Assembly: GCA_964036045.1 (NCBI GenBank)
Contig: OZ038384.1
Coordinates: 58,129,355-58,193,354, forward strand
Reading direction: 5' to 3'
Source of the DNA: Eutreptiella sp. 'Long Island Sound 2002'
Taxonomy: Eukaryota > Euglenozoa > Euglenophyceae > Eutreptiales > Eutreptiaceae
Length of the DNA stretch: 64,000 nt
The notes under the pieces are model-generated. The model worked only from the letters and a program-made list of their open reading frames with translations, made no database searches and was not told the DNA's origin. Positions within the stretch are counted from its first letter, which is position 1; each line of letters begins with the position of its first letter. Positions 33,029-43,499 of this stretch are shown one piece after another. A program made the position numbers and the translations under genes.

Positions 33029-34760
33029 CACCACATGTGCAACACACAAACCTTAGCGAAATTGCAACATTTGAGTCGGATGTTAAAACGACCAGAAGAG
33101 CACATAGGTGGCGGCGCAACTCACCCACCGTACCCACAAATACCTGCAACACATGGCCACTACACCCGCGGAAGACGGAGCCCCCCTCACAAAATTCTTT
33201 TTCTATGAATGGTCGCCTACCGCGAGCCTGTGCACCCACACAACATAACACGCCACCCACACCTGGAGCACCCACCGCCGAAACAGACACCACAACAGAC
33301 ACCACTACACATAGAGTACACCCACACGTGCCGCGGCACCCACCACGCCTGGCCACGCCGGGGCAAAGGAAAAGCCACACCACGCACGCCCCCCCCCCCA
33401 CTACCCGCACGCCCACACGTAAGAGAGTCACCACCTGCCCCCGATCCCACGCAGCCACAACACCCCGAATGCACACCAAAACCACAAACACGACACAGGG
33501 AGCCACCAACTGCACAACACACACGCCCACCAACATGCACACGCGATGAGCCCCCCACCCTGACACCACCATCCGGGCCAACGCCTACCGCAAGCGCCTG
33601 TGCCGTGCAAGCCCAACAATTGCGTCTGCCAAGGGGCCCTCCACCACCTTGCCCGCTACCCCCACTGAGGATAGCCGACCCCGCAGCACCGCGCGCACCC
33701 GTGTTAGCCCCCGCCGCGCCCTGCCCCACGCGCCATCCTAGCCTCTTGAGACCTGACAGCGACAGCCTCCGGGGATGTCTGAGGGTGACTACGTGGCCCA
33801 CGGAGAAGACCACGCGTGGGCAACCGTTGTGCCCGCCGGCAACACAACTCTGCCCCCACACAACCCACCCCTGCTGCACAGTGGGGAGCAGTTCAAAGTG
33901 GCAGTCCGCCAAGCCCTCATCGCCCAATACATGCACCACCACAACCTCCACACCTTTGATGCCCACCAACCATCCCCCACAACCGCAGCCCCGGTGCCGC
34001 CACGACCCCCAAAGCCATGGGCAGACACGGCACCAGAGGACATGGTCGACTACTTCCGGCACGTCTGCCGCAGGTTGCTCATGCTCTCCTTCTAGATGAC
34101 AGGCCCCCCTTTCCCACCCAGCCACGTGCACTACCAGGAGCACCACAAGCGCCCCCATCCCACCCCACTGTCCACAGTGCAGGCACCCCAGGTTTGGGCG
34201 GGCTTCGAAAACAACCACCTCCCCCCCCCCCCACGGTTGGGCCGCCGCCCAACAAACGGACCCCCCTAGGCGCAACGTGCCCTCGTGGGACGCCTCGAGC
34301 TATGCCTATGGGAGGAGGGCCGCTTGGGGTGGAACGAGCCCCCCCCCCCCCCCCAACCGGCCCCGGCAGGAGGAGCAGCCGGCTACCACGGGCCCTTGGG
34401 AGCCATGCAGCTAGGCGAGCTCCCACCAAGGGGAGCGGCAACAGGCCAAGCAACGGGCGCCCGATAAAGGGCCCAAACCGTTGGCACGGCTGCTTACCTC
34501 CCGCCTGGTGGCCCACAGGCGCCGTCCACGCCCCAACCTACGCACGTGGCACCGCCGTTAGACTAGCAGCACGTGCGACTTGGCAAAGACCCGTCCCCAC
34601 GCCTCCTCCTCCGATGGCTATACCCCATGATGACGCCCCACACCCGGGTGGTGGTGGTGGGGGGGGTCGGGGGGGGGGGGGCAATTTGGGGTGTTGGGGC
34701 GGGAGGGGGGTCACAGGCTCCCCTTACCTCCCCTTGCCCTCCCTCTAACCAAAGTATCAC
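33010..34760. other. C-rich, low-complexity DNA open in many frames
   Basis: CCACC and CACAC-rich sequence with C runs near 33010, 33391, 34220 and 34342, and G runs at 34655-34681, keeps all frames on both strands nearly free of stops. Frames of about 300-350 residues here are compositional, apart from the short candidate at 33775-34095. Confidence 0.6.
33775..34095 (+). CDS. Possible coding fragment in C-rich DNA
   Basis: The frame runs from an ATG at 33778 to a TAG at 34093-34095. Its last part looks more like protein than its surroundings: GEQFKVAVRQALIAQYMHHH, a Pro-rich linker, then PEDMVDYFRHVCRRLLMLSF. It could be the end of a retrotransposon ORF or of a host protein. With no stop pressure in this region the evidence is weak. 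Confidence 0.25.
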   Translation: MSEGDYVAHGEDHAWATVVPAGNTTLPPHNPPLLHSGEQFKVAVRQALIAQYMHHHNLHTFDAHQPSPTTAAPVPPRPPKPWADTAPEDMVDYFRHVCRRLLMLSF

Positions 34761-34771
34761 GATAAACGTAA

Positions 34772-34965
34772 CCCTAACCTTTGCAGACAGCTCGTTTGGC
34801 CATGCGAGCCATGTTGATTGGGCTCAACAAGATCTCCCAAATATTGTTCATGGCTGCTTTTGCCACATCATTGCTCTCCATTTTGAACCCCAACACTCAC
34901 TCTCACCCTTGCCTAGGGTGAGAGCTTGGGCTAGGGTTAGGGCTAGGGTTGGGTAGGGGTAGGGT
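34772..34965. repeat. Scattered telomere-like hexamers
   Basis: ACCCTAACC at about 34771, and GCTAGGGTTAGGGCTAGGG with neighbours at about 34932-34965, resemble degenerate TTAGGG-type repeats. There are too few for a true interstitial telomere array. Confidence 0.35.
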
Positions 34966-35035
34966 CACCGAGCTGGTGGAACCAGTCTTGGTTTTATAAC
35001 CCTTTTTAGTGTCTAGGGTGGACCTACCACGTTTA

Positions 35036-36720
35036 GCAGCAGCAAGCAAGCAACAAGCAGCAAGCAGCAGCACGCGCGAAATGGGGAAAAATCAGACGTC
35101 CGTCGTAGTGCTTTGGATTTGGTTGAAATTTTGGTGCATGATACCTATGGGTGTGAAGTGCAATCACACAAAGTTTGAGCGAGAAACTCGACGGTGGCGG
35201 TCGGAAACGGGATTCGCAAGTGGCGGACCTCAGTTTCAAAAACAGCCATTTTTGGGCCAAAAACAGCCATTTTTGGGCTAAAAAAGCCTTGGAACACATT
35301 CAAAACGGCCAAACGAAGGGAAACGGTGGGTACATTGCACGCGCGGCTTGACTTTCCCACGTCCACGAGCTCTTTGCGGCCCTCTCACTCCATGATATGT
35401 CCCGGAAACGGCCCAAAAAGGCCCCCAGAAGCTCCAAATGCCGACAGCCACAAACCAAGAATGGGCCATATCTTTGGCTACATGGCTCAAAATGCGATTC
35501 CGAGGGCACCTACTCCGCACGCAACCCCCCACTTTTTGTGGTTTCCACCCCTCAAAATTGCCCAAACGGACGCCTAGACCCCAATACCTAGGCCCACTAG
35601 GCTGCAGCAAGCTGCAAGCTCAAGCCGAAACAGGTGGGTGCCCAAATGGGTCAACAAGGTCTAATAGAGGCAAAAGGATGACTTTTCTCAAAAATGATCA
35701 TAGACCATGTGTGACGCTACAACAAGTGTTTTTGGACCGTTTTGAGCTTGTGGTGGCCCATTTTGGTCCACCGAAAATCCCATAATGTCTTGAAAACGGG
35801 CTGTTTTGAGACCAAAAATGGGTCAAAAATGGGTCAAAGGGGGCACCTTAAGCGCCGCGCGCGCGCAGTGCACGCGCAGTGCAACTATTTGGGCGTCTGG
35901 CCGTACTGTAGACCCATGCTTTGAGATCATAGGGGCATCATTGTTACCCTGTTGCGCAGGTTTTGATGCTTTTTCCACATTGGGGATATAGCATTTTTGG
36001 ATTTTCACCCAATTTCACCCATTTCCACCCATTTTCACATTTTATTTGTATTTGCAAGGACTATTTGGACCATGTCTTTTTGCAAGATACTACCCATCTC
36101 TTTGAATTGTGCTATGCCTGTGATTCCAAGCCAAGTTGCATTCCAATTCGCCATCAAATTCTCGTCCGGCCGGTCGCATCAACTTACTGGGGTTGATGTG
36201 ACTGGTGAAGCGAAAGACCCACTAGAGGGTGAGTAGTTCAACTCCGAATAATCTCGTAGCAAAAATTGCCTCTGCGGGGCTGTCGCCACAACGGTCGTTG
36301 TGTTATGTCGACAAAGGTTTCGATGCACATGCGAAAGGAGGTACCCCGGCCGCCTCCCCCGCTACATTAGAGGGTGTTGAGGGTGGCAACCAATACGCTG
36401 TTCATGGCTTTTCTAGTTGTGCATGATGTGTGTCATGTGAAGGGAAGGTAGTTTGCAACTCCTTGAGCTGGGGCAGTTTGGGTCACCTAATTCTAAGGGC
36501 GTTTCCAAGGGGCGTGCCTGGGGGCTCTTCAGGGGGAACATAGTCTAAAAGTAGCACGCACTGCGCGCGCAGTGCAATGATTCCCCCAAAAACGCATTTT
36601 TCCAAACCTCATCCTATACCATTTGGGGTGCACCAACGGGTGAAATGAGCCCATTTTGAGCCCATTTTGGGGCATTTTGGCCCGTCAGAAGTCCAAAAAG
36701 CCTTGCAAGTGGGCCTCGTG
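35036..36720. repeat. Composite dispersed repeat, copy 1
   Basis: In order: AAGC/AGC simple sequence (35036-35072); a module at about 35236-35560 matching 47886-48205; one unit of a 161-bp repeat at about 35680-35845; and a diverged partial unit at 36585-36720. Shared strings include CGATATGTCCC or its variant TGATATGTCCC, GAAACGGCCCAAAAAGGC, and CAACCCCCCACTTTTTGTGG. CGCGCGCAGTGCA occurs at about 35860 and 36567. Frames inside it change between copies and are not genes. Confidence 0.8.
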
Positions 36721-37501
36721 GTGATGGGGTTCACTTGCAAGCTGATTTCACTTTGTTATCAATGTGTGACTCATTCTTGATGTCCCTCACCAGTCATAGC
36801 TGATGTTCCCTCCCCCACCAGCTCGGTCCCAATATTGAGTCTTCATTAGGTGTAGGGTTAGGAGTGGGCTAAGGGTTGTGGGTGGGCGTTAGAGTCAAGG
36901 TTGGGTTTAAGGATAGTGTTGGGGTGCAAAGTGGACAAAATTTTCCTTAGGGCACCTTTGGTGTTCATGGGGCATCGGGCGCCTTTGGCACCCATGGATG
37001 CCTGAGGGCGACCCAGTTGGCAACTAACTGTTGGCCGGAGGCCCCGAGGGGGAGGGTAGGGGGGCGGCAGGGGTAGTTGGCGTCCTAGGACCTGCGAAGT
37101 CCCCCCCCCCCCCGGGAATCACAACTGTGAACAACATCACCTTGGGTGCACCCTGACCCATGTGTGCTGCAATGGTGTGTGTGTGTGTGTGTGTGTGTGT
37201 GCTATCTAGCTGAACTTGGGGGGCGCCAACACTGTAAACAGCTGCGTTAGAAGTGTGCCAAGCCGCCTACCATACCCCTTTTTGCAATCCCTACACTTAA
37301 TGGAAATCTCTAAGGTGTTTACAGTACATTTCTCACCCGTTCGCCCGACGTTTATGGAGCTATGTGTGCGCACAATGCAACCCAAGCCGGAGGAGGTGAA
37401 TCATTTAGCGCCCACGGACATTTGGGTACCTCCAGCACGGGCATAGCAATGGAGCCGTGGCATGAAGGGTGGTTTTTAGACTCATCGCCGGCAGTTGGCG
37501 G
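36721..37501. other. Intergenic DNA with a GT microsatellite
   Basis: (GT)n at 37175-37201, a C run at about 37099-37112, and G-rich DNA. It also carries one arm of the 25-bp inverted pair at 37021-37045. No gene is supported. Confidence 0.55.
37021..37045 (+). repeat. Left member of a 25-bp inverted pair 2.65 kb apart
   Basis: It begins CAACTAACTGTTGGCC and is the exact reverse complement of 39691-39715. A direct copy of GTAGTTGGCGTCC follows within about 30 bp at this end (about 37073) and within about 15 bp at the other (about 39724). Confidence 0.8.
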
Positions 37502-37522
37502 AAATAACGTGGAGCACACCCA
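37502..37522 (+). repeat. Target-site duplication, 5' copy (LINE insertion 1)
   Basis: AAATAACGTGGAGCACACCC plus A is repeated at 38287-38307. The leading A bases are ambiguous with the element's A-rich tail, so the duplication is at least 18 bp (TAACGTGGAGCACACCCA). Confidence 0.85.
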
Positions 37523-38002
37523 CTGGCGCTACGCTCTGCGCTCGCCCACACGGCCACGGTTGCCCGGGCCAACATTAGCCACCAACAGCCGGCCTACCAG
37601 AACTTCCGCACATGGGCTGCTATGGTGACCCATAGGCTGGGGGACAGGGACAAGTGGTTGACCGCGGCCATGTGTGATGCCTTGCAACTCGCCCGCACCA
37701 GCCAACATAGGTCCATGAAACAATGGCGGCAAGAGTCACTGGAAGAGATGCGGGCCTGTATGAGCCGGTGGCTGGTGGAACACCAAGCCTGGTTAGAGGA
37801 AATTGCAGAGCGGTGGAGCCTTGTTCGGGACAAGAAAAAGAGGCCCGCGAGTGCAGTCGACTTGTCACCGGGTTGGCGTTTCAAGCGGTACAGGACACAC
37901 CACTCCGACACCCCGGACTACATCCAGCTTACTGGGGATCCTGATCCCACAGACCCGTGGGAGATTCAGCCGACTGGGTCTCCTAGGACCCACCGCACGT
38001 GA
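37523..38002 (+). pseudogene. C-terminal fragment of LINE ORF2-like protein
   Basis: 159 codons to the TGA at 38000-38002. It aligns to the end of the protein in the 40.5-kb copy: an ISHQ (MSHQ there) entry, then RTWAAMV (MTWASMM there), a long basic helical stretch, a WRFKRYR segment, and a closing pair IQLTGDP then IQPTGSP (VQLTGSP then TQLTGSP in the other copy). There are no stops or frameshifts, which fits a fairly young insertion. The role of this domain is unknown. It lies C-terminal to the zinc knuckle, where described LINE proteins usually end soon after. Confidence 0.75.
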
Positions 38003-38290
38003 CCTGAGGCTCGGAAACCAACACACTGAGAACACCACACCTGACACTTCGAACTGGGCAGACACTGCCCGTGGCAGAGCACATCTGCACACCACTGTCA
38101 GCCGACTTGTGGGATAACTTGTCCCCACAGGCGTCCTTGATGGACGTGCATAACCTGCACGAAGCTTGTTGTTATAGTTACTACGGCTAGACTGATGCTA
38201 GGCAACCTGCCTATGAGTGCCTCTCCTTTGTTCATAGCGAGACTTTGAACTTCGAACTTATGTGGCGCCGGAAGTATAAAAAAGAAAAAT
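37523..38290 (+). mobile_element. LINE insertion 1, severely 5'-truncated
   Basis: The element starts exactly after the 5' target duplication, in frame within the C-terminal domain of the retrotransposon protein. It ends in an A-rich tail (AAAAAAGAAAAAT, about 38277-38290) before the second duplication. Length is 768 bp. It contains the last 159 codons and a 288-bp 3' UTR. A duplication plus A-rich tail plus 5' truncation is the classic product of target-primed reverse transcription. Insertion was from the plus-strand sense. Confidence 0.88.
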
Positions 38291-38307
38291 AACGTGGAGC
38301 ACACCCA
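38287..38307 (+). repeat. Target-site duplication, 3' copy (LINE insertion 1)
   Basis: Matches 37502-37522 exactly, directly after the A-rich tail. Confidence 0.85.
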
Positions 38308-38439
38308 TATGAGGCGCTGATCATGATCACGCACAAACAATTGCAATTTGCCCTTCAGGCTTTGGCAAGCAATATCAAAATGACGATATTGCTGCCGGCG
38401 CCATCGGCTGCAAAGCTCAAGCCAGTGGTGGCTCTCAGG

Positions 38440-39535
38440 GGGGGGGGGGGGGGTTGCATCACCCCATGGGGTGGTGCCATTGTCGGCGCGGTGTCTGTTG
38501 GCAGGACGATGGGTGGGACGTCTCGGTGGTCATGGGGGTAATGCATGCAGGGGGGGTACATGGGGTGGGGCTGTGGCGGGGGGGTTGTGTGTGCTTTGTG
38601 GGGCGGATGTTGGGCTTGTGGGGGTCCATTTTGTTGGGCGGGCCGTGTGTTCGTAGTGGTGTTGGTGTTGGTGCGTGTGAGGGGTTACGTGTTGTTGTTG
38701 ATGGGGCAAGTGGTGGTGGTGCGTTACATGTCCGTGGTGTTGAGGCGGTGTTTGGTGCAGCACCGCGTGGTCATGGTGGTGTGCCAAATGGTGGTGGTGG
38801 GTGGCGTTGCCGTGGTGTTGCAGCTATGGTTGGTGTGTCACTACGTGCTAGGGTAGCCGGGGTTGATGGTGTCCATGGTGCGGCAGGGGTGGCTAGTGTG
38901 GAATTGTGGGGTCGTATTGGATGTGTGGGTGGTGGTGGTGGCAGTGGTGGGAATATCCCCGGTGCTGTGGTGGCGGTTGGTGCGGGATCATGTGGCTTCG
39001 GTGGTGGTGGTGGTGGTCCAACCATCTGTGGTGCCATAGAGGCAGTTGGTGTGGGACTGCATGGGTTTGGTGGTGGGTTGGCTGTGGTTGGTGGTGGTGG
39101 TCTATGTGCTCCCGGTGCATGGTGTTGTGGCGGTGGCTAATGCGGCAGCGCATGGTTGTGGTGGTGAAAGTGGTGGTGGTAGTGGTGGTCCGTGTGCCCA
39201 CGTTCCTACGGGGGTCGGTGGTGTGGGATCGTGGGTTATACTGGTGGTGCGGGTGGTGGTGGTGGTGGTGGGTGTCCTTGGTGCGGTGGCAGCGGATGGT
39301 GGAGGGCCATGTGGCTGTGGTGGTGGTTTTGGTGGTGGTCCAAGTGTCCGTGTAGTTGCGGAGGTGGTGGCCGTAGGATCGCGTGGTGGTGGTGGTGGTT
39401 GTGGTGTTGGCGGGTTGCGTGCCCATGGTGCGGTCACGGTGGTTGCTGTGGAATGGTGTGGTCTGGGCGGTGAGGCGGATGGTGGTGGTGGTGATACATG
39501 GGCGGTGGGAATCGCCGCACCTCGACACTCCTGGA
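38440..39535. repeat. GT-rich block built of GGT/GTG units
   Basis: For about 1.1 kb the plus strand is almost entirely G and T with scattered C and A, composed of GTGGTGGT-like units with interruptions such as TGCATG and GTGGGA. About 60-70-bp higher-order repeats occur in the second half (GTGGTGGTCC...GTG.GG.TC.TG). Frames of over 200 residues on both strands (Gly/Val/Trp-rich or His/Thr-rich) are compositional. Confidence 0.8.
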
Positions 39536-39690
39536 GCGCCCCCCCCCCCCCCAAACCCCTCAACCCCCCCTCCAATGCTCCCCCCCCCCTGCCCCCTGTG
39601 CCGCTTCCGGAGGACCCATCCCTTCCGGGGTCTGTCGCCCTAAAGCCGGAAGAGTCCAACCCAACCCAAGCCAACCCCCCCGCCCCCCAA

Positions 39691-39715
39691 GGGGCCTCCG
39701 GCCAACAGTTAGTTG
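39691..39715 (-). repeat. Right member of the 25-bp inverted pair
   Basis: Exact reverse complement of 37021-37045, beginning GGGGCCTCCGGCCAAC on the plus strand. Confidence 0.8.
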
Positions 39716-40491
39716 GGGGGGGGTAGTTGGCGTCCACAACCCAAGGGTTGCCCCCCCCCTGGGTTGTCATTGGTGCTCATGACAGGCTGTGCCACAAAAA
39801 CCCCATCGTCACGATAATTGTCAGAAACAAGAGGTTCAGGAAGGTGGTGTAGTGTAGTGAGACTTTGGGGCTCCCCACTTGGAAGAACTTTTGGCTCTTA
39901 CAGTCCGTTTCACACCACCCCCGAAAAGACAACCTAACAGTTTCAACTGTTGGATCCCATTAGGCTGGTGTGGAAATCTTTTCAGATCACCCCCATATTT
40001 TCATGACCCCTGCATATGGCAGCTTGTACAATTTGCAGTTTTAACATTTGTCAATGTGTTTAGATGCCCTTTGTCTCTCGTGCTAGTAAAGGCATTGCCA
40101 TAGAAACCCCATTGTCAAGAGAATCATCGGAAGTTACCCCCTCTCATGTTACAGCACCGGCGATGTGAAAATTTATGGCCGTGGCTCCCCAAATGTGTAC
40201 GCACTCAAGAATGTTTCCCCCCTACCCATTGGTGGTGTTCAGTGGTGTGTCTAGCTGCCATAGGTTATGACGGGGATCACTCCTAGCACATATGGGAAGC
40301 AACGATGGGTTATGCAGACCCCACCCCCTTCCTCCATTCGCCCTTTCTCCTTTACACAGAGAAAATATTTTTTGGTGGTAATATTGGTTTCCAATCACCA
40401 ACTAAGCGATTTTTTTTTACGGTGCTATCTCCGTAAACATTTTTGTATGGAGGTGTGACATTGAGGTTTAATCTCTACACCAAACATGACA
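39716..40491. other. Intergenic DNA; no gene seen
   Basis: A weak internal duplication may exist (CCACAAAAACCCCATCGTCA near 39791; CATAGAAACCCCATTGTCA near 40098). No coding frame. Confidence 0.45.
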
Positions 40492-40508
40492 AGCATTGAC
40501 AGAGTGTC
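40492..40508 (+). repeat. Target-site duplication, 5' copy (LINE insertion 2)
   Basis: AGCATTGACAGAGTGTC, identical to 42762-42778. Confidence 0.92.
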
Positions 40509-42362
40509 AAACGTAACAACGAAGTGGACCTTCTCGCCAAACTGGCAACGTCCCTTCCTCTACCTATCCACAATCCCACAGGTCCGTCCAGCATATCCGC
40601 GGGGGGGACTGAGGCTCCGACCCCCGCGAGCAAATGGATTGCTGCCACGCGCCCGTATCAGATGTACCGGCGCCTGCATTGGGCAACGTGGCTCCCTCTA
40701 CGGGCACTGCGCCGACACGTGTGGGTCCAGTGGATGTGGGGTAATGTGCGATGGGCGGGTTGCTCCCCCCCTTGGGAAAAAACCAAAGTCCTCTGCCCCC
40801 TATGTTCTCAGTGGCATCGAGGCACCCCACACGCACGACTTGTGCACTGCAGTGCATGGTCCCCGGTTTTCCTCCACGAGTGGGTCCGCACATGGGGTCC
40901 TTGGGAGGACATGGCACAACGGTGGCTTGACCAGGCCTCACCGGAAGATCTGGACCACATTTCCAAACTGCGTATTCCACAGTCCTTCATTGATACTGTA
41001 CCGCGGGAAAGGTTGCGCGAACTCCGGTACCGCGTGGCATGGCATCAATATCATATGATGCATGCCACAACCCTTTTACGCCAGTCACTACCCATGCCCC
41101 CACGCACAGACGGCATTCGCTCGAATGCTGACAGCCGCAGCACGCCGATATGGTACACCAAACTCCATCGCCGAGTTGTCTCCCTGAACCCCGACGATAC
41201 CACGCTGCGGGCGCAGGTACACTACAAACCACGGGAGGGAGGGCGCGACAAGCGCGATGCCAAGCGACCGCGGTCGTCCCCCGACGCCCGTGCGTCATAC
41301 ATCGTGCAGCAACCCTACTCTAACAACACGGCCTGTACGCTCCTCCGTCTCCTCTCCTCTCTGAGTCCGCCTCTTCAGGCCAGGGTCCGCGACTATGTGT
41401 CAAACCCGTCCACCCCCTCAAATCTAGGCCTCTGCCGGCCTCCCTTGGCTCGTCAGGGCCTCCCGGGGGAAATTTTCCTCATGAGGTCTGTGGCTCAGTT
41501 ACACACCCTCTGGAGGGACATGCGCCGCGACCTACAGGCGCACTACAGATCCTACACACTTCTACTTCATATGGCCTGCAAGACCACCGTCTGGTCGCGC
41601 GCGATGGTCTCGGCGTGGAGGGCTCCGTTACTGTCGGCCCGGTACCTGTTCCGCACGTCTTGCTTTCAGGGTGCCATGCATGCCAAGATGAATATGGCTC
41701 GTGCCCTGCTCACATGTCATAATTACACCCTCTCTTACCTACCTACACTCAAACTGGCCACCACCCTCCTGGGGGTATATCAGCGCCAGACACGCACCAT
41801 CGGGGGTGCCACTCTGCACCATGCATCCATGTCCCATCAGAAATATATGACATGGGCCTCCATGATGGCCTACCGCATGAGGGCCCACGAGCAGTGGCTC
41901 CGCACGTGCATGGGGGGGGCTGAACGCTTGTACAGGGCAGCTTTCTCCAGCACATCCCGGTCTATCCGATCCTCATATGCGGAACTGATTCACTCCCATC
42001 ACAAGGAGACATACGAATCGGCAGTTGCCCTGAAGCGACGGCTACACTCCCAATACGTCGGCCTCAGTACTGGGCGTCTTTTGGCGCGTCAGTGGGGCGA
42101 CTGGGTCACAGTCACTGAACACTGGCAGGAGGTAGCCTGGCGAGAGAAGGGCCACTATCTGGAGAGCGATTTGGCGGCCCTGCGCGTTCTACAGTTGAAG
42201 CGTCGGCGCCCGCTGTCCCCCGATGTCCGTGTCTGTAAACGGCGGTGCTTGCACCCCCCCAGTCCGGCTGCTGTCCAGCTTACGGGGTCACCCGACAGAG
42301 ACGGCGTTGACCTCCCCTTCACTCAACTCACTGGGTCCCCTATTCGGGAGATCCACTTCTGA
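40509..42362 (+). pseudogene. LINE ORF2-like protein, C-terminal 617 residues (RNase H end, zinc knuckle, C-terminal domain)
   Basis: The frame starts KRNNEVDLLAKLAT, the N-E-x-D-x-LAK signature that closes a LINE RNase H domain. About residue 96 is a zinc-binding motif CPLC followed by H and C (C-x2-C-x8-H-x5-C), as in retrotransposon zf-RVT domains. The next 500 residues are rich in Arg, Leu, Trp and His, with no stop. They include VPRERLRELRYRV, an MSHQKYMTWASMM segment, a WREKGHYLESDLAALR helix, and a paired ending VQLTGSP and TQLTGSP. Equivalent parts recur at 37.5 kb and at 51-52 kb. Known LINE proteins rarely carry so long a region after the zinc knuckle. The endonuclease and polymerase are absent because of truncation, so the copy is inactive, though the remaining frame is intact. 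Confidence 0.85.
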
Positions 42363-42761
42363 TATCGCCCCAGTGTATCGGCTCTGCATTGAGGGATACA
42401 CCCCTACAACCACTTTCCACCCCAGTGTATGAGTTTTTCGATTCTGCACTAGGGGCTCCCTGTAGTTCCTGACTGTTAGTCGCTCTTTGATCTTAGTTTT
42501 TTGATCTAGTCACAACTCCACAGTTTTCTAGGTGTTGACCCTCTGTAGTCGTGGCAGGCCCCACCACCTGCATGGAGTGTACAGTACATACAGGTCCTGC
42601 GCCCCAGTTGGGCTCTCCCTCTGTGGAGAACTGCCTTACCCGCATCCCACCCATTGGTTAAGCCGACTTTACTGTACATACCTCTAGGCCATTGCTGCCT
42701 AAGTACACTGTCTGCCTTGATGGCCGAACTCACCAGTGTCGGAACAAAAAAAAACAAAGGG
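40509..42761 (+). mobile_element. LINE insertion 2, 5'-truncated in the RNase H domain
   Basis: The element is bounded by a perfect 17-bp target duplication and ends with an A-rich tail (AACAAAAAAAAACAAAGG, 42743-42760). It is 2253 bp: 618 codons followed by a 399-bp 3' UTR. The first base after the duplication is already in frame with the protein, and the first residues are the C-terminal end of an RNase H domain. Composition is GC- and CpG-rich compared with the flanks. Target-primed reverse transcription with incomplete cDNA synthesis explains the structure. Confidence 0.92.
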
Positions 42762-42778
42762 AGCATTGACAGAGTGTC
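42762..42778 (+). repeat. Target-site duplication, 3' copy (LINE insertion 2)
   Basis: Identical to 40492-40508, directly after the A-rich tail and one or two G bases. Confidence 0.92.
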
Positions 42779-43221
42779 CGGGTCGGGTTTGATCAATCTT
42801 TCCCTCCTTGTTGTTGTCCAATTGGGGAGATGTCTTTTAAATTGTCTAGAAAATACAACGTATAGCGATCTGTCTTCTTGTGGATCTGCTTTACACATTC
42901 CCTAGGGTTGCCAATGACCTATCGTAGCATATCTGATCAAGGTCCAGATCCTGCACCACTTGTTTAAAGCGCTGCTGGAACTGTGTTTTTCAGATACAAC
43001 TCGGTGTAGAGAAAAGGCAAAATTTGATCGAGATTTCTCAATGTTTACGGCGTTGGCGTCGTAAAATTCTCTCTGGTCATACATTTGCGATCCAGGGGGT
43101 TAGAGCCCTGTCGTGCACATTTTTTACGGCGCCCTGGGTTTGGGGGTTTAAGGCTGTACGTGTGCGCATAGTGCACCCCAAGTCCGGTAGCAATGGCGGT
43201 TGTTGGGTTGTTCTTGTGTTC
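42779..43221. other. Intergenic DNA; no gene seen
   Basis: Continuation of the pre-insertion locus. No coding frame is supported. Confidence 0.5.
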
Positions 43222-43400
43222 CCACCCCCCTTTTTTTGGAAAAAGGTTTTTTTTTCCATGCGCGACTTATGCCAAAACAAAAGTTTATGCGACTTACACC
43301 CCAAAAAATTTCGTTGGGGAAAAAACGCGACTCAAGCCAAAAAAAAAAAGGTACACATCGTACACCAAAAGAAAAAGCGACTTACGCTTATTTCCGCAAT
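43222..43400. repeat. A-tract array with GCGACTTACGC-like linkers
   Basis: Runs of A or T separated by variants GCGACTTATGCC, GCGACTTACACC, GCGACTCAAGCC and GCGACTTACGC. Same family as 27608-27885. It lies about 100 bp upstream of a candidate gene start. Confidence 0.75.
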
Positions 43401-43499
43401 CGAGCTATTCTTTCCTTGTACATCCCTGCCCCCTCCGAGCAGACATTTCATTCACTCCATCCATTGACCAGGTTGACAACACTTGCGTGGAACCCCAGT

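Noticed and set aside
33209-34275. Frames of 296 and 352 residues on opposite strands
   Set aside because: C-rich low-complexity DNA lacks stops in every frame. Composition is Pro/Thr/His on one strand and Gly/Val/Trp on the other.
34905-34965. Interstitial telomere or chromosome end
   Set aside because: Only a few degenerate TAGGGTT-like words with no tandem register.
38454-39770. Gly/Val/Trp-rich and His/Thr-rich frames of over 200 residues
   Set aside because: They are read from the GT-rich repeat block.
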